From contig NZ_JAMQGO010000001.1 of assembly GCF_023703375.1 (NCBI RefSeq), forward strand, positions 248,001 to 312,000: DNA of 64,000 nucleotides, in the 5' to 3' direction. Below are positions 1-7,960 of the stretch, one piece after another. Position numbers and translations under genes: made by a program. A model generated the notes under the pieces. It ran no database searches, was not told where the DNA came from, and worked only from the letters and a program-made list of their open reading frames with translations. Position 1 is the stretch's first letter. Every line of letters begins with the position of its first letter. The stretch is from Lutimaribacter degradans (lineage in GTDB: Bacteria; Pseudomonadota; Alphaproteobacteria; Rhodobacterales; Rhodobacteraceae).

Positions 1-1
1 C

Positions 2-379
2 ACGTATCTCGTGTCTCATCCCAAAACCGAGGCATTGCGCCGCCTTTTGCGGTTTGGTGGCGTCGATTTCGTCGACTTCCTGCATTCGCTCGACGATCTT
101 CCCGAAAGGGCGCGCCTTGCGGTTGACGACCTGGATCTGCCCCGGCTGGAATTGCGCGATCTCTCGTCCAACAGCTTCAGCCTTACGGTCCATGCGGATT
201 TTGCCGGGTTCGGGCACGTGATGGTGGGTGTCTTGCGCGCCATGGCCGACGATTACGGCGCGCTGGTGATGCTTGACCACTCCGGCGACGCCGGCCCGAT
301 CGAGGTTATCTCGATCGTGCTTGTTGAAACGGCTTATGCCGAGGGGCGTAGCTTTCACCTGGGTGCCGGGGCCGGGTAG
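2..379 (+). CDS. H-NOX-like (heme NO-binding fold) protein, 5' end outside window
   Basis: The open frame enters from the left edge, so only the C-terminal ~125 residues are visible. They follow the second half of H-NOX/soluble guanylate cyclase beta N-terminal domains: the FLHSLDDLPERARLAV stretch lines up with FLQNLDALHDHLATIY of sGC beta, followed by the strand-rich end. In that alignment the proximal heme histidine (sGC His105) is a proline, and the YxSxR motif that holds the heme propionates is replaced (VHADF). Heme binding is therefore doubtful; this is inference from a hand alignment. The stop codon lies 1 bp before the start of the downstream diguanylate cyclase, so the two are almost certainly co-translated, matching the known pairing of H-NOX genes with c-di-GMP enzymes. 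A GTG at 11 could be misread as a start, but the homology continues upstream to the window edge. Confidence 0.72.
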   Translation, partial: TYLVSHPKTEALRRLLRFGGVDFVDFLHSLDDLPERARLAVDDLDLPRLELRDLSSNSFSLTVHADFAGFGHVMVGVLRAMADDYGALVMLDHSGDAGPIEVISIVLVETAYAEGRSFHLGAGAG

Positions 380-380
380 T

Positions 381-1400
381 ATGCGCGCGCTTGATGTCAT
401 ACCCGTGCTTGACGCGCTTTGCCCGATGCACATGGTGCTGTCTGGCACGGGGCATGTCACCCATGCCGGCGCGACCCTGTGCAAGCTGCGCCCGATGCAG
501 GATTTGCAAAACGCCCGGTTCCTGGAGCTGTTCGAGGTGCAGCGCCCCCGCGGGCTGACCACGATGGAAGACCTGCGCCGGGTTGCCGGCACGCGCATGC
601 ACCTGCAATTTCGCGATACGCCCAAGACCGGGTTCAAGGGCATCCTGGTGCCCTGGCAAGATGGTGCGGTGGTCAATCTCTCGTTCGGCATCTCGATTCT
701 CGATGCGGTGCGCGACTATGCTCTGACCAACGCCGATTTCGCGGCCACCGACATGACCGTTGAAATGCTCTACCTTGTCGAGGCGAAATCCGCCGCGATG
801 GAGGCCAGCCGAAAGCTGAACCAGCGCCTGCAGGCGGCCAGGGTCGCGGCAGAGGAGCAGGCCTATACCGACACTTTGACCGGGCTCAAGAACCGGCGCG
901 CGCTTGATCACGTGCTGAATCGGCTTGGCGAAAGCGGGGCGCCTTTTGCCCTGATGCATCTCGATCTGGATTTCTTCAAATCGGTGAACGACACGCTGGG
1001 GCATGCAGCGGGCGACCGTGTTCTGCAAAAGGTTGCCCGCTATCTGGTTGATGAGACCCGGGAACAAGACACCGTCGCGCGCGTCGGCGGTGATGAGTTC
1101 GTGATCGTGTTGCCCGGGCTTACCGATCCTGCCCGGATTGAAAGCATCGCACGTCGCATCATCGACCGGCTGGAAAAACCGATCCCCTTCCAGGGCAAGA
1201 TGTGCCGGATCTCGTGCAGCATCGGCACCACGCGATCCGACCTTTATCGCCGGCCTGACATGGCGCGGATGATGGGCGACGCGGATGTGGCGTTGTACGT
1301 GTCGAAGCGACAGGGGCGGGCCCGTCACACGATCTATGAACCGTCCCCCGCTGACACGCCACCCGACCCAAGGCCCGCGCTTCAGGCGGCGCAGAAGTAA
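381..1400 (+). CDS. Diguanylate cyclase with HNOBA sensor domain
   Basis: A 339-aa protein predicted to make c-di-GMP from two GTP. Residues ~10-125 resemble the HNOBA (H-NOX-associated, PAS-like) domain of soluble guanylate cyclases. A helical linker rich in Ala/Glu (about 130-165) follows, then a GGDEF domain. The catalytic GGDEF motif is intact at residues 236-240. An RxxD product-inhibition site (REQD) begins at residue 227, the usual five residues before the motif. I chose the ATG at 381, 1 bp after the upstream H-NOX-like stop; a longer frame from 273 would overlap that gene and adds no homology. The C-terminal ~20 residues are Pro-rich and probably disordered. Likely role: an H-NOX-like/HNOBA sensor pair controlling c-di-GMP, and so surface attachment or motility. 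Confidence 0.88.
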   Translation: MRALDVIPVLDALCPMHMVLSGTGHVTHAGATLCKLRPMQDLQNARFLELFEVQRPRGLTTMEDLRRVAGTRMHLQFRDTPKTGFKGILVPWQDGAVVNLSFGISILDAVRDYALTNADFAATDMTVEMLYLVEAKSAAMEASRKLNQRLQAARVAAEEQAYTDTLTGLKNRRALDHVLNRLGESGAPFALMHLDLDFFKSVNDTLGHAAGDRVLQKVARYLVDETREQDTVARVGGDEFVIVLPGLTDPARIESIARRIIDRLEKPIPFQGKMCRISCSIGTTRSDLYRRPDMARMMGDADVALYVSKRQGRARHTIYEPSPADTPPDPRPALQAAQK

Positions 1401-1902
1401 AGGGCCAGGCACGGCCCGATTTGCAACCTATCGCTCGATGAGATCGTGGCGCGGTTCTGATACCGGCCGCAACGCTCGCCATGCATGACTTGGCAGAGTC
1501 CAGATGCCGCTGGATCGCGTTTCGCGAGACATCATTTTGGCGCGCAGCCATTCGAAGGCGCCAATCATCGGGCGTTGTCCGAGGTTGGGCTTTCGATGCC
1601 CACGCCTGCAAGTCCTACCTGCTTTCCCTCGGCTGCGTGGCATAGGCCAGGAGCGGTGGAGCCTGCGTTGCCTGAATCGACGAAGGGCCAAGAAGCCGGT
1701 CCACCAACCTCGTGTGATGGGCTGATTTGGGGTCTCGCTGACGCTGCCAGGCTGAACTTCAACTGCGATGGCGCGACCAGGGGAATAATAACCAATAATT
1801 AACATATACTTACGTCAATTGTGTGGTAAGAAATAAAATTGTATGCAAAAATGGTTTACAGAATACAGTTTGTCGCCATAGCGTAAAGAAACAGGAGGAC
1901 CG
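1401..1902. other. Intergenic region, no gene recognised
   Basis: About 500 bp between the diguanylate cyclase and the GntR gene. Several short open frames cross it on both strands, but none has a recognisable domain, a convincing ribosome site or natural-looking composition. The last ~110 bp are markedly AT-rich compared with the surroundings, which fits a promoter/operator for the GntR operon. Confidence 0.5.
1839..1848. promoter_or_regulatory. Possible GntR/FCD operator
   Basis: TTGTATGCAA is a near-perfect inverted repeat inside the AT-rich stretch ~55 bp upstream of the gntR start. FCD-type GntR regulators often bind short palindromes of the TTGTATACAA type and usually regulate themselves and the adjoining catabolic genes. 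The assignment rests on position and symmetry only. Confidence 0.35.
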
Positions 1903-2583
1903 ATGCCCCATACGCTGCGTCAGAAAATCGCTGACCTCGTTTTGAGGGGAGAGTTGAAGCCGGGCGATCGGCTGGATGAGCACTCCCTGGCCGAGCAGTT
2001 CGGCGTGTCCCGAACCCCCGTTCGCGAAGCGATCCGGCAACTCGGGGCGTCGGGCCTGGTCGAGATCCGGCCCCGTCGTTCAGCGGTGGTGCGCAGCTTC
2101 GATCAAGCCGAGCTGAACGAGGCTTTCGAAGCAATGGGAGAGATCGAGGCGATCTGTGCTTCGCGCGCCGCGGTGCGCATGAACGACGCCGAACGCCTGC
2201 GCCTGCGGGCCTTGATCGCGACCTCCGAAGATATCAGCGCGCGCACCGATCGGTCCGCCGCGCTGGAGATGGATTTCGAGTTCCACGGGCTTCTCCACGA
2301 TGCGTCGCGAAACTGGATGCTCAAGGCCGTGGCCGAAGAGACGCGGCTCAAGATCACGCCATACAGCGCCGCCCTTTATACCATGGAAGGCTACAACGCC
2401 GATCTCGACCGGCCACACCGGCAACACGCGGCCATCGCTGCGGCGGTTCTGGCGGGCGAGGCCGAGCGGGCTGGCATGCTGATGCGTGAGCATATCGCGC
2501 AGGCGCTGATCTCGCTGCAGAAGTTCTTTGAAGACACGGCTGCGCAGTCCGACGCACCCAAGGTGAAAGGCAATACCCGATGA
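1903..2583 (+). CDS. GntR-family transcriptional regulator (FCD subfamily)
   Basis: A 226-aa regulator. Residues ~5-65 form a winged helix-turn-helix typical of GntR, including GDRLDEHSLAEQFGVSRTPV and REAIRQL. Residues ~75-200 are an all-helical FCD effector domain. The usual metal-binding set of FCD proteins is present: an Asp and His in DFEFHGLLHDA and two further His in the HRQHAAI and MREHI helices. The last 4 bp overlap the start of the gamma-glutamyltransferase-like gene, placing it first in a five-gene run ending with the TRAP binding protein. It probably senses the carboxylate taken up by that transporter or a breakdown product. An AGGAGG sequence sits 5 bp before the ATG. Confidence 0.9.
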   Translation: MPHTLRQKIADLVLRGELKPGDRLDEHSLAEQFGVSRTPVREAIRQLGASGLVEIRPRRSAVVRSFDQAELNEAFEAMGEIEAICASRAAVRMNDAERLRLRALIATSEDISARTDRSAALEMDFEFHGLLHDASRNWMLKAVAEETRLKITPYSAALYTMEGYNADLDRPHRQHAAIAAAVLAGEAERAGMLMREHIAQALISLQKFFEDTAAQSDAPKVKGNTR

Positions 2584-4172
2584 GTCATTCCTACCAAGGC
2601 CCCGGCCGTGCGCCGATGTTCGCAACCGATGCCATGTGTGCCACGTCCCATCCCTTCGCCGCGCGGGCCGCGCTCGAGATTCTGGGCGAGGGCGGTAATG
2701 CTGTCGATGCGGCGGTGGCGGGTGCGCTTGTCCTGGGGTTCTGCGAGCCCGCCATGACCGGGCTTGGCGGGGATGTGTTCGCGTTGATCCACGATCCTTC
2801 GACGGGCAAGTCGCGCGCTTTGAACGGCTCGGGCCGCGCCCCGGCGGCGCTTCACGCGGAAAACCTGCGTGCGCAGGGTCTGGCCTCGGTCTCGCCTGAT
2901 TCCATTCATTCGGTAACCGTGCCGGGTGCAATTGATGCCTTCGACCGCTTGATCGGCGAAGATGGCAGGCTCGATCTCGCCACGGTGCTTGCCCCTGCGA
3001 TCCATTATGCCGAGAGCGGCGTGCCGGTTCATCGGCGCACGGCAATCGATGCCGAAACATTCCACGGCCGGCTCAAGGGCGCCGGGAAAACGCATTTCCT
3101 GAACGCCGGGCAGCCCTATCGGGAAGGAGAGCTTTTTGCCTCGAAGGCGCAGGCCGATGCGCTCAGGCTGATTGCGCAAGACGGGGCCAAAGCGTTCTAC
3201 GAAGGTCCGATCATGGAAGACATCCTTGCCACGCTGCGCGCCGAGGGCGGGCTGCACACGGCCGAGGATTTCGCCGCGACGCAGGCCACGCCGGTTACGC
3301 CCATCCGCCGGGCCTATCATGGGCACGACCTTGTCGAACTGCCGCCCAACGGGCAGGGGGCAACCGCGCTGTTGATTGCCGCGCTTCTGGAGAAATTCGA
3401 TATCGCGGCGCTTGACCCGAACGGCGCCGAGCGCGTGCACCTGGAAGCCGAGGCAACGCGCCTGGCCTATGCCGCCAGAAACCGTTTCGTCGGTGACCCC
3501 GGCGACGGCACGCTCGACCTTGACGGTATGTTGTCAGAGCAGGCCGTGGATGCGCTGGCCAGCCAGATTGACCCCAAGCGCGCCGGAACCATCCTTCAGC
3601 CTCGCGCCGAGGCGATGCACAAGGACACCGTTTATATCACCGTGGTTGACCGCGACGGGCTGTGCGTATCGCTGATCTACTCGGTCTTCTGGCCCTATGG
3701 GTCCGGCTGGGCATCGGAACGTTACGGGGTGGCCCTGCAAAATCGGGGCGCGGGGTTCACGCTGGACGAAGGCCATGTCAATGAACTGGCCGGAGGCAAA
3801 CGGCCGCTGCATACCCTGCTGCCCGGCTTGATCGAGGTTCCCGGCCATTATGCCATGCCCTTCGGCGTGATGGGCGGGCCATACCAGGCCACGGGCCACG
3901 CACATCTGCTTTCGAACCTCGTCGATTTCGGCATGGACATTCAGGCGGCCATCGATGCGCCACGGAGCTTCCTGGATATCGCGACCGGCAAACTTGAACT
4001 GGAAAGCACGTTCAGCGAGACGGTCGCCGCCAAGCTGGAAGAGATGGGGCACACCTTGACCCGTGCAGCGGTGGGTATGGGCGGGGCCCAGGCTATCCGG
4101 CGGGATGTGAACACCGGGCTGCTGACAGGGGGGAGCGATCCGCGCAAAGACGGCATCGCTCTGGGCGCATGA
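2580..4172 (+). CDS. Gamma-glutamyltransferase-family Ntn hydrolase
   Basis: A 530-aa member of the GGT family, which self-cleaves to expose an N-terminal threonine nucleophile. The family N-terminus is clear (EILGEGGNAVDAAVAGAL, then PAMTGLGGD). Thr350 in KDTVYITVVDRDG aligns with the nucleophile Thr391 of E. coli GGT. Two canonical substrate positions differ: the Arg that binds the gamma-glutamyl alpha-carboxylate (DFREMAP in E. coli) aligns with Ser in GSGRAP, and the SS pair of KRPLSSMSP is HT here (KRPLHTLLPG). This resembles GGT-like amidohydrolases rather than true GGT, so the substrate may not be a gamma-glutamyl compound. There is no signal peptide, so the enzyme is cytoplasmic, unlike classic periplasmic GGT. 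It overlaps gntR and the TRAP small permease gene by 4 bp each, so it probably acts on the imported substrate. Confidence 0.88.
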   Translation: MSHSYQGPGRAPMFATDAMCATSHPFAARAALEILGEGGNAVDAAVAGALVLGFCEPAMTGLGGDVFALIHDPSTGKSRALNGSGRAPAALHAENLRAQGLASVSPDSIHSVTVPGAIDAFDRLIGEDGRLDLATVLAPAIHYAESGVPVHRRTAIDAETFHGRLKGAGKTHFLNAGQPYREGELFASKAQADALRLIAQDGAKAFYEGPIMEDILATLRAEGGLHTAEDFAATQATPVTPIRRAYHGHDLVELPPNGQGATALLIAALLEKFDIAALDPNGAERVHLEAEATRLAYAARNRFVGDPGDGTLDLDGMLSEQAVDALASQIDPKRAGTILQPRAEAMHKDTVYITVVDRDGLCVSLIYSVFWPYGSGWASERYGVALQNRGAGFTLDEGHVNELAGGKRPLHTLLPGLIEVPGHYAMPFGVMGGPYQATGHAHLLSNLVDFGMDIQAAIDAPRSFLDIATGKLELESTFSETVAAKLEEMGHTLTRAAVGMGGAQAIRRDVNTGLLTGGSDPRKDGIALGA

Positions 4173-4681
4173 CGGAACGGGATGGAACAGGCCGCAACCG
4201 GTTCGGTTTTGCCGGGGTGTTGCGCGGTATCGCAGCCTTCGCGGTGATTTCCCTGCTGTTTGCGCAGATCGTGATCGTTGCGCTGCGGTACGTCTTTTCG
4301 ATCGGGGCCCCCTGGGCCACGGACCTGCTGACCTACCTGTTCTTTTTCATCGTCTCGCTGCCGCTTGCGGCCGTGCTCTTGTATGACGAAAGCGTGCGCG
4401 TCGATGTCTTCAACCAGCGTTTCCCGCCCGCCATGCGCAGGGTGATCGACCGGATTGCCCTGCTGGGCCTGTTGTTCCCGGCCATGAGCTGGGCCGCGTG
4501 GAAGGCGGTGCCAATGGTGCAAACCTCTTGGCGGGTGCTGGAAAGCTCTCCCACGTTGGGCGGGTTGCCCGGCTTCTTCATTCTCAAGACGATCACGGCG
4601 TTGGTCTTTGTGACGCTTGCCGTGGTGTCATTGATCCTAGGGTTGCGGCCCAGCCTGTATGGCAAGGACACCAAGACATGA
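4169..4681 (+). CDS. TRAP transporter small permease (DctQ type)
   Basis: A 170-aa membrane protein with four hydrophobic segments (roughly residues 15-35, 45-70, 90-110 and 130-155), the usual size and topology of TRAP small subunits. DctQ hallmarks are the RYVFSIGAPWATDLLTYLFFF segment after the first helix and the V-D-V-F motif after helix 2. It overlaps the upstream hydrolase and the downstream large permease by 4 bp (ATGA) each, so the three are translationally coupled. It forms the membrane complex with the large subunit at 4678-6234 and works with the binding protein at 6264-7343 in sodium-driven uptake of an organic acid. Confidence 0.9.
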   Translation: MTERDGTGRNRFGFAGVLRGIAAFAVISLLFAQIVIVALRYVFSIGAPWATDLLTYLFFFIVSLPLAAVLLYDESVRVDVFNQRFPPAMRRVIDRIALLGLLFPAMSWAAWKAVPMVQTSWRVLESSPTLGGLPGFFILKTITALVFVTLAVVSLILGLRPSLYGKDTKT

Positions 4682-6234
4682 GCGGTATACTCCTTTTCCT
4701 GCTGGGCATCGTCCTTTTGGGCGGGATACTGTCGGGCGCCCCGGTTTCATTCGTTCTGATCGGGACGCCGACGCTGATCGCCTTTCTTGGCGCCTCTCTC
4801 GGGGTTTTCGATCTGGGGTTTCTATCGGCTTTCCCCTCACGCGCATTCGGCATCCTGACGAACGAGGTGTTCTTGTCCGTGCCGCTGTTCGTGCTGATGG
4901 GCGGGTTGCTTGAGCGGTCGAACATCGCCAAGCGCATGATGTTGACCGCAGGGGCGCTTTTCGGTGATCGCGAAGGCGGCATGGCCTATGCGGTCGTGCT
5001 TGTCGGCGCGTTGCTGGCCGCCTCCACCGGAGTGATCGGGGCGACGATTTTCATGCTTGGCATGATCGCGATGCCTGCAATGCTGTCGGCGGGCTATTCC
5101 AAGTCGCTGGCCTCCGGCGTGATCTGCGCCTCGGGGTCGCTTGGCCAGATCATCCCGCCCTCCATCCTGTTGATCCTGCTTACGGACCAGGTGTCCTCGG
5201 CCTACCAGGCCGGGCGGCGGTCGGCGGGGGAATGGGCGGTCGAACCGGTATCGGTGGGCGATCTCTTCGCGGGCGCCTTCATCCCCGGTTTGTTGCTGGT
5301 TCTGCTTTATATCATCTACATTTTCATAACCACCTTGCGGCGGCCCGGAAGCTGCCCGCCGGTCGTGCCCCGCGACGAGGCGGGCAACCAGACGCGCCCC
5401 GACATGGGCGAGGTCATCTATACGCTGGTTCTGCCGCTCGGACTGATCGTGATCGTGCTGGGCTCGATCCTTGGCGGGATCGCAACGGCGACAGAAAGCG
5501 CGGCACTTGGCGCGGCCGGGGCCCTCGTGATGACGGCAATGGACCGTGAAGGCGTGTCACGCTGGCGGCGGGTGTTGATGATCTCGGTTTTGCCCGCCGC
5601 GCTTGGGCTGGTCGTGGTCAAGTTCTTCGGCGGTGCGCAGGCCGGGCCGCTGGCGGCCGGCGCGGGCTTTGCGGCGCTCGCTATCCTGTGCTTCGGTACG
5701 ATTGCGGCAATGGTGCAGGAACTGCGCCTTGGCGGCATGTGGCAAGTCGCGCTCAACACGGCCAGCATGGTCTCGATGCTGACGCTCATCGTGCTGGGTG
5801 CCACGATGCTGGCGCTGGTCTTTCGCGGGTTGCACGGCGAAGCGATGGTCGAGGATTTCCTTCACAATCTTCCGGGCGGCAACATGACCGCCGTGCTGGT
5901 CGTGATGGCAATCATCTTCGTGCTGGGCTTCGTGATCGAATATGTCGAGATCATCTTTATCGTGGTGCCGATCGCGGGGCCGCCGCTCATGGCTGCGGGC
6001 GTCGATCCCGTGTGGTTCGCGATTCTGATCAGCCTCAACCTTCAGATAAGTTTTCTCACACCGCCATTCGGCTACGCGCTGTTCTATTTCCGCCGCGTTG
6101 CGCCCGCCAGTGTGAGCACCGTGGATATCTACAAGGGGATCGTACCGTTCATCCTCTTGCAGATGATTGCATTGGCGGCCGTCTTCCTGGTCCCCGAGCT
6201 GGCAACCTGGTTGCCCGATGCGATCTATAACTGA
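4678..6234 (+). CDS. TRAP transporter large permease (DctM type)
   Basis: A 518-aa, very hydrophobic protein with about 12-13 predicted membrane helices, the transport-competent subunit of a TRAP system. Family signatures include LSGAPVSFVLIGTPTLIAFL near the N-terminus, VFLSVPLFVLMGGLLERS, and the GSLGQIIPPSILLIL loop. I place the start at the ATG overlapping the small-permease stop. A longer upstream frame exists but lies inside the dctQ gene. The central cytoplasmic loop (SAYQAGRRSAGEWAVEPVSV) is somewhat long, as in mannitol/2-oxoacid-type DctM proteins. Confidence 0.93.
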   Translation: MSGILLFLLGIVLLGGILSGAPVSFVLIGTPTLIAFLGASLGVFDLGFLSAFPSRAFGILTNEVFLSVPLFVLMGGLLERSNIAKRMMLTAGALFGDREGGMAYAVVLVGALLAASTGVIGATIFMLGMIAMPAMLSAGYSKSLASGVICASGSLGQIIPPSILLILLTDQVSSAYQAGRRSAGEWAVEPVSVGDLFAGAFIPGLLLVLLYIIYIFITTLRRPGSCPPVVPRDEAGNQTRPDMGEVIYTLVLPLGLIVIVLGSILGGIATATESAALGAAGALVMTAMDREGVSRWRRVLMISVLPAALGLVVVKFFGGAQAGPLAAGAGFAALAILCFGTIAAMVQELRLGGMWQVALNTASMVSMLTLIVLGATMLALVFRGLHGEAMVEDFLHNLPGGNMTAVLVVMAIIFVLGFVIEYVEIIFIVVPIAGPPLMAAGVDPVWFAILISLNLQISFLTPPFGYALFYFRRVAPASVSTVDIYKGIVPFILLQMIALAAVFLVPELATWLPDAIYN

Positions 6235-6263
6235 ACGGTCCAAACAACAGGGATGCGATCAAA

Positions 6264-7343
6264 ATGAAAAGAAGAGCCTTCATCACGGCGGCTGCGGCCG
6301 CACCGGCGGGCCTCGCGGCGCCCAACATCGTCCGCGCGCAAGCGCAGCATAACTGGAAACTCGTCACTTCGGTGCCCCGCGGCCTGCCCGGTCCGGGTGT
6401 CTCGGCGCTTCGCTGGGCCGAGCGGATCACCGATATCACCGAGGGCGCGATCAACGTCGAGGTGTTCGGCGCCGGCGAACTGGTCGCCCCCTTCGCCACG
6501 CAAGAGGCGGTCGAAGGCGGCACGGCCGAGGTGTATCACGGATCAGGGTCGTGGTTCTCGGGGCGCGATATCGCGCATTCCTTTTTCACTGCCGCGCCCT
6601 TCGGGCTGACCTATGACGAGATGCACGCCTGGATGTATTTCGGCGGCGGCCAGGAGCTGCTTGACGAATTCACCAACCCGCGCGGTCTCAAGATCTTCAT
6701 TGGCGGGGGGTCCGGCCTTCAGACTGCCGGCTGGTTCAAGAAAGAGATCAAGTCGCTCGACGATTTGCAGGGGCTCAACTTCCGCGCGGCGGGCCTTTAC
6801 GGCGAAGTGCTGCGCAAGCTTGGCGTGAACCCGACATCAATTCCGCCCGGCGACATTTTCCCCGCGCTTCAGGCGGGCACGCTCGACGGGGCCGAATGGG
6901 TCGGGCCGTCCAATGACCTTGCATTCGGTCTGCAGAACGTGGCCGGTTTCATGTATGCGCCTTCGCCGGTCGAGATTTACGGCGGTATCGAGTTCGGTAT
7001 CGGCATGGATGCGTGGAATGCGCTGACCGATGCGCAACGCGTGATGGTCGAGGCCGTGACCGAGGCCGAGGCGAACCGCTCGTCCGCCTATACGCTGCAC
7101 GCGCATTTGCAGGCCTATGAAAAGCTGCAAAACATGCCCGAACTTACCATCGACACCTTCCCCGATGATGTCTGGGACGCGATCGAGGTTGCCGCGGCAG
7201 AGGTCATCGAAGAGGTGAAACAGACCAGCGACTTCCATCAGCGTTTCGTCGAGGCCTACTATGCCTATGCGCGGCAGTCGACGCAGTACAAGCGCTTCTA
7301 CGATTCAGCCTTCCTGACCAAGCGTCAGAGCTTCTTCGGCTGA
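6264..7343 (+). CDS. TRAP transporter periplasmic substrate-binding protein (DctP/TakP type)
   Basis: A 359-aa binding protein. The N-terminus KRRAFITAAAAAPAGLAAP is a Tat-like twin-arginine signal, with likely cleavage near residue 25. The mature part resembles TakP, the 2-oxoacid-binding protein of Rhodobacter: shared landmarks are the GAGELV segment, GLQTAGWFKKEI, LQGLNFRAAG (the conserved carboxylate-binding Arg) and GAEWVGP. The ligand is therefore probably a small monocarboxylate, perhaps an oxo acid or an amide/oxamate-like acid suited to the upstream hydrolase; the exact ligand cannot be read from sequence. It lies 29 bp after the large permease and is the last intact gene of the cluster. 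Confidence 0.9.
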   Translation: MKRRAFITAAAAAPAGLAAPNIVRAQAQHNWKLVTSVPRGLPGPGVSALRWAERITDITEGAINVEVFGAGELVAPFATQEAVEGGTAEVYHGSGSWFSGRDIAHSFFTAAPFGLTYDEMHAWMYFGGGQELLDEFTNPRGLKIFIGGGSGLQTAGWFKKEIKSLDDLQGLNFRAAGLYGEVLRKLGVNPTSIPPGDIFPALQAGTLDGAEWVGPSNDLAFGLQNVAGFMYAPSPVEIYGGIEFGIGMDAWNALTDAQRVMVEAVTEAEANRSSAYTLHAHLQAYEKLQNMPELTIDTFPDDVWDAIEVAAAEVIEEVKQTSDFHQRFVEAYYAYARQSTQYKRFYDSAFLTKRQSFFG

Positions 7344-7514
7344 ACGAGCGGCCAGCCTGGCCGGGAACGGGTCGCGCCCGGATGTGAAAACCGATTGCAT
7401 CTGTTGGCCGGTCCGCTTTCCCGCGTTCAAGGCTGGCTTTCTGCTGGCCTCCAAGGCGCCCTGCGGCTTGGAGGCACGGCGCCTTGTTCAAGGGCAAGCA
7501 GTGCCTGCGTTCGC

Positions 7515-7621
7515 TGCGCGCTCGGCACCGTCGCCATGGTCGACATGCTTCGCCGGGGCGCAGTTTCCCCGGCCGAACTGATCGATGCAGCTGAGACGCG
7601 CCACGCGAAAACCCCGGGCAT
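7515..7621 (+). pseudogene. Remnant of an amidase-family gene (N-terminal fragment)
   Basis: One frame reads ALGTVAMVDMLRRGAVSPAE followed by LIDAAETRHAKTPG. This matches the N-terminal helix pattern of amidase signature proteins, which commonly have a VSPxELxxAxxxRxE motif. Before and after it the frame loses all resemblance, and no Ser-Ser-Lys catalytic region follows. The piece sits 170 bp after the TRAP binding protein, in the same direction, so an amidase may once have been part of this catabolic operon. The match is short, so chance is possible. Confidence 0.5.
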
Positions 7622-7744
7622 TTGCCACGGGACGTCACGGTGCGCCCGCCGCAAAAAGGCACCGGCCTGCCTGATGTTCGCAATATATTTCGCGCAAAAC
7701 AAATTCATACCGGGGCGGAAACTGCGGTGGAACACAGTTCGCCA

Positions 7745-7780
7745 CTCGCAAAGTTCATAAATAAATCAAAGTTTTGCGAG
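7745..7780. repeat. Inverted repeat just beyond the tRNA-Glu 3' end
   Basis: CTCGCAAA at 7745-7752 is exactly mirrored by TTTGCGAG at 7773-7780, with a 20-nt AT-rich loop. It begins 6 bp past the 3' end of the tRNA (transcribed leftward), so it could form a processing or termination hairpin. There is no T run after it, so it is not a standard intrinsic terminator. Confidence 0.45.
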
Positions 7781-7786
7781 GTAAGG

Positions 7787-7861
7787 TGGCAGCCCGTAGG
7801 GGAATCGAACCCCTCTTTCCAGGTTGAAAACCTGGCGTCCTAACCGATAGACGAACGGGCC
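7787..7861 (-). tRNA. tRNA-Glu (anticodon UUC)
   Basis: The minus strand folds as a 75-nt tRNA. The acceptor GGCCCGT pairs with ACGGGCT, closing with a G-U pair. The anticodon stem CCAGG/CCTGG encloses TTTTCAA, giving anticodon UUC. The T-arm contains GGTTCGATTCC. The 3' CCA is encoded in the gene. It lies about 100 bp downstream of recJ on the same strand. Confidence 0.97.
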
Positions 7862-7960
7862 ACTCTTGGTGTGCGCGGTATGTAGAAAATGCGGTGCCGA
7901 CGTGCAAGTGGAAAAATGCAAAGGACCGCAGTTTTTTGCGATGCGCGCGGAAAGGGCGGA

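Larger units (their letters stand above)
7344..7786. other. Decayed intergenic region between TRAP operon and tRNA-Glu
   Basis: About 440 bp with no intact gene. It holds one short stretch that still reads as an amidase N-terminus (7515-7621) and an AT-rich end (about 7680-7785) with an inverted repeat next to the tRNA. No transposase, integrase or repeated tRNA 3' end is visible here. Confidence 0.5.

Noticed and set aside
273-380. An upstream extension of the diguanylate cyclase frame
   Set aside because: It overlaps the H-NOX-like coding sequence and has no HNOBA homology. The ATG right after that stop is the natural start.
7787-7861. tRNA-Glu as an attachment site with an integrated element
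   Set aside because: No integrase, and no repeat of the tRNA 3' end was found within the 7.8 kb on its 3' side.
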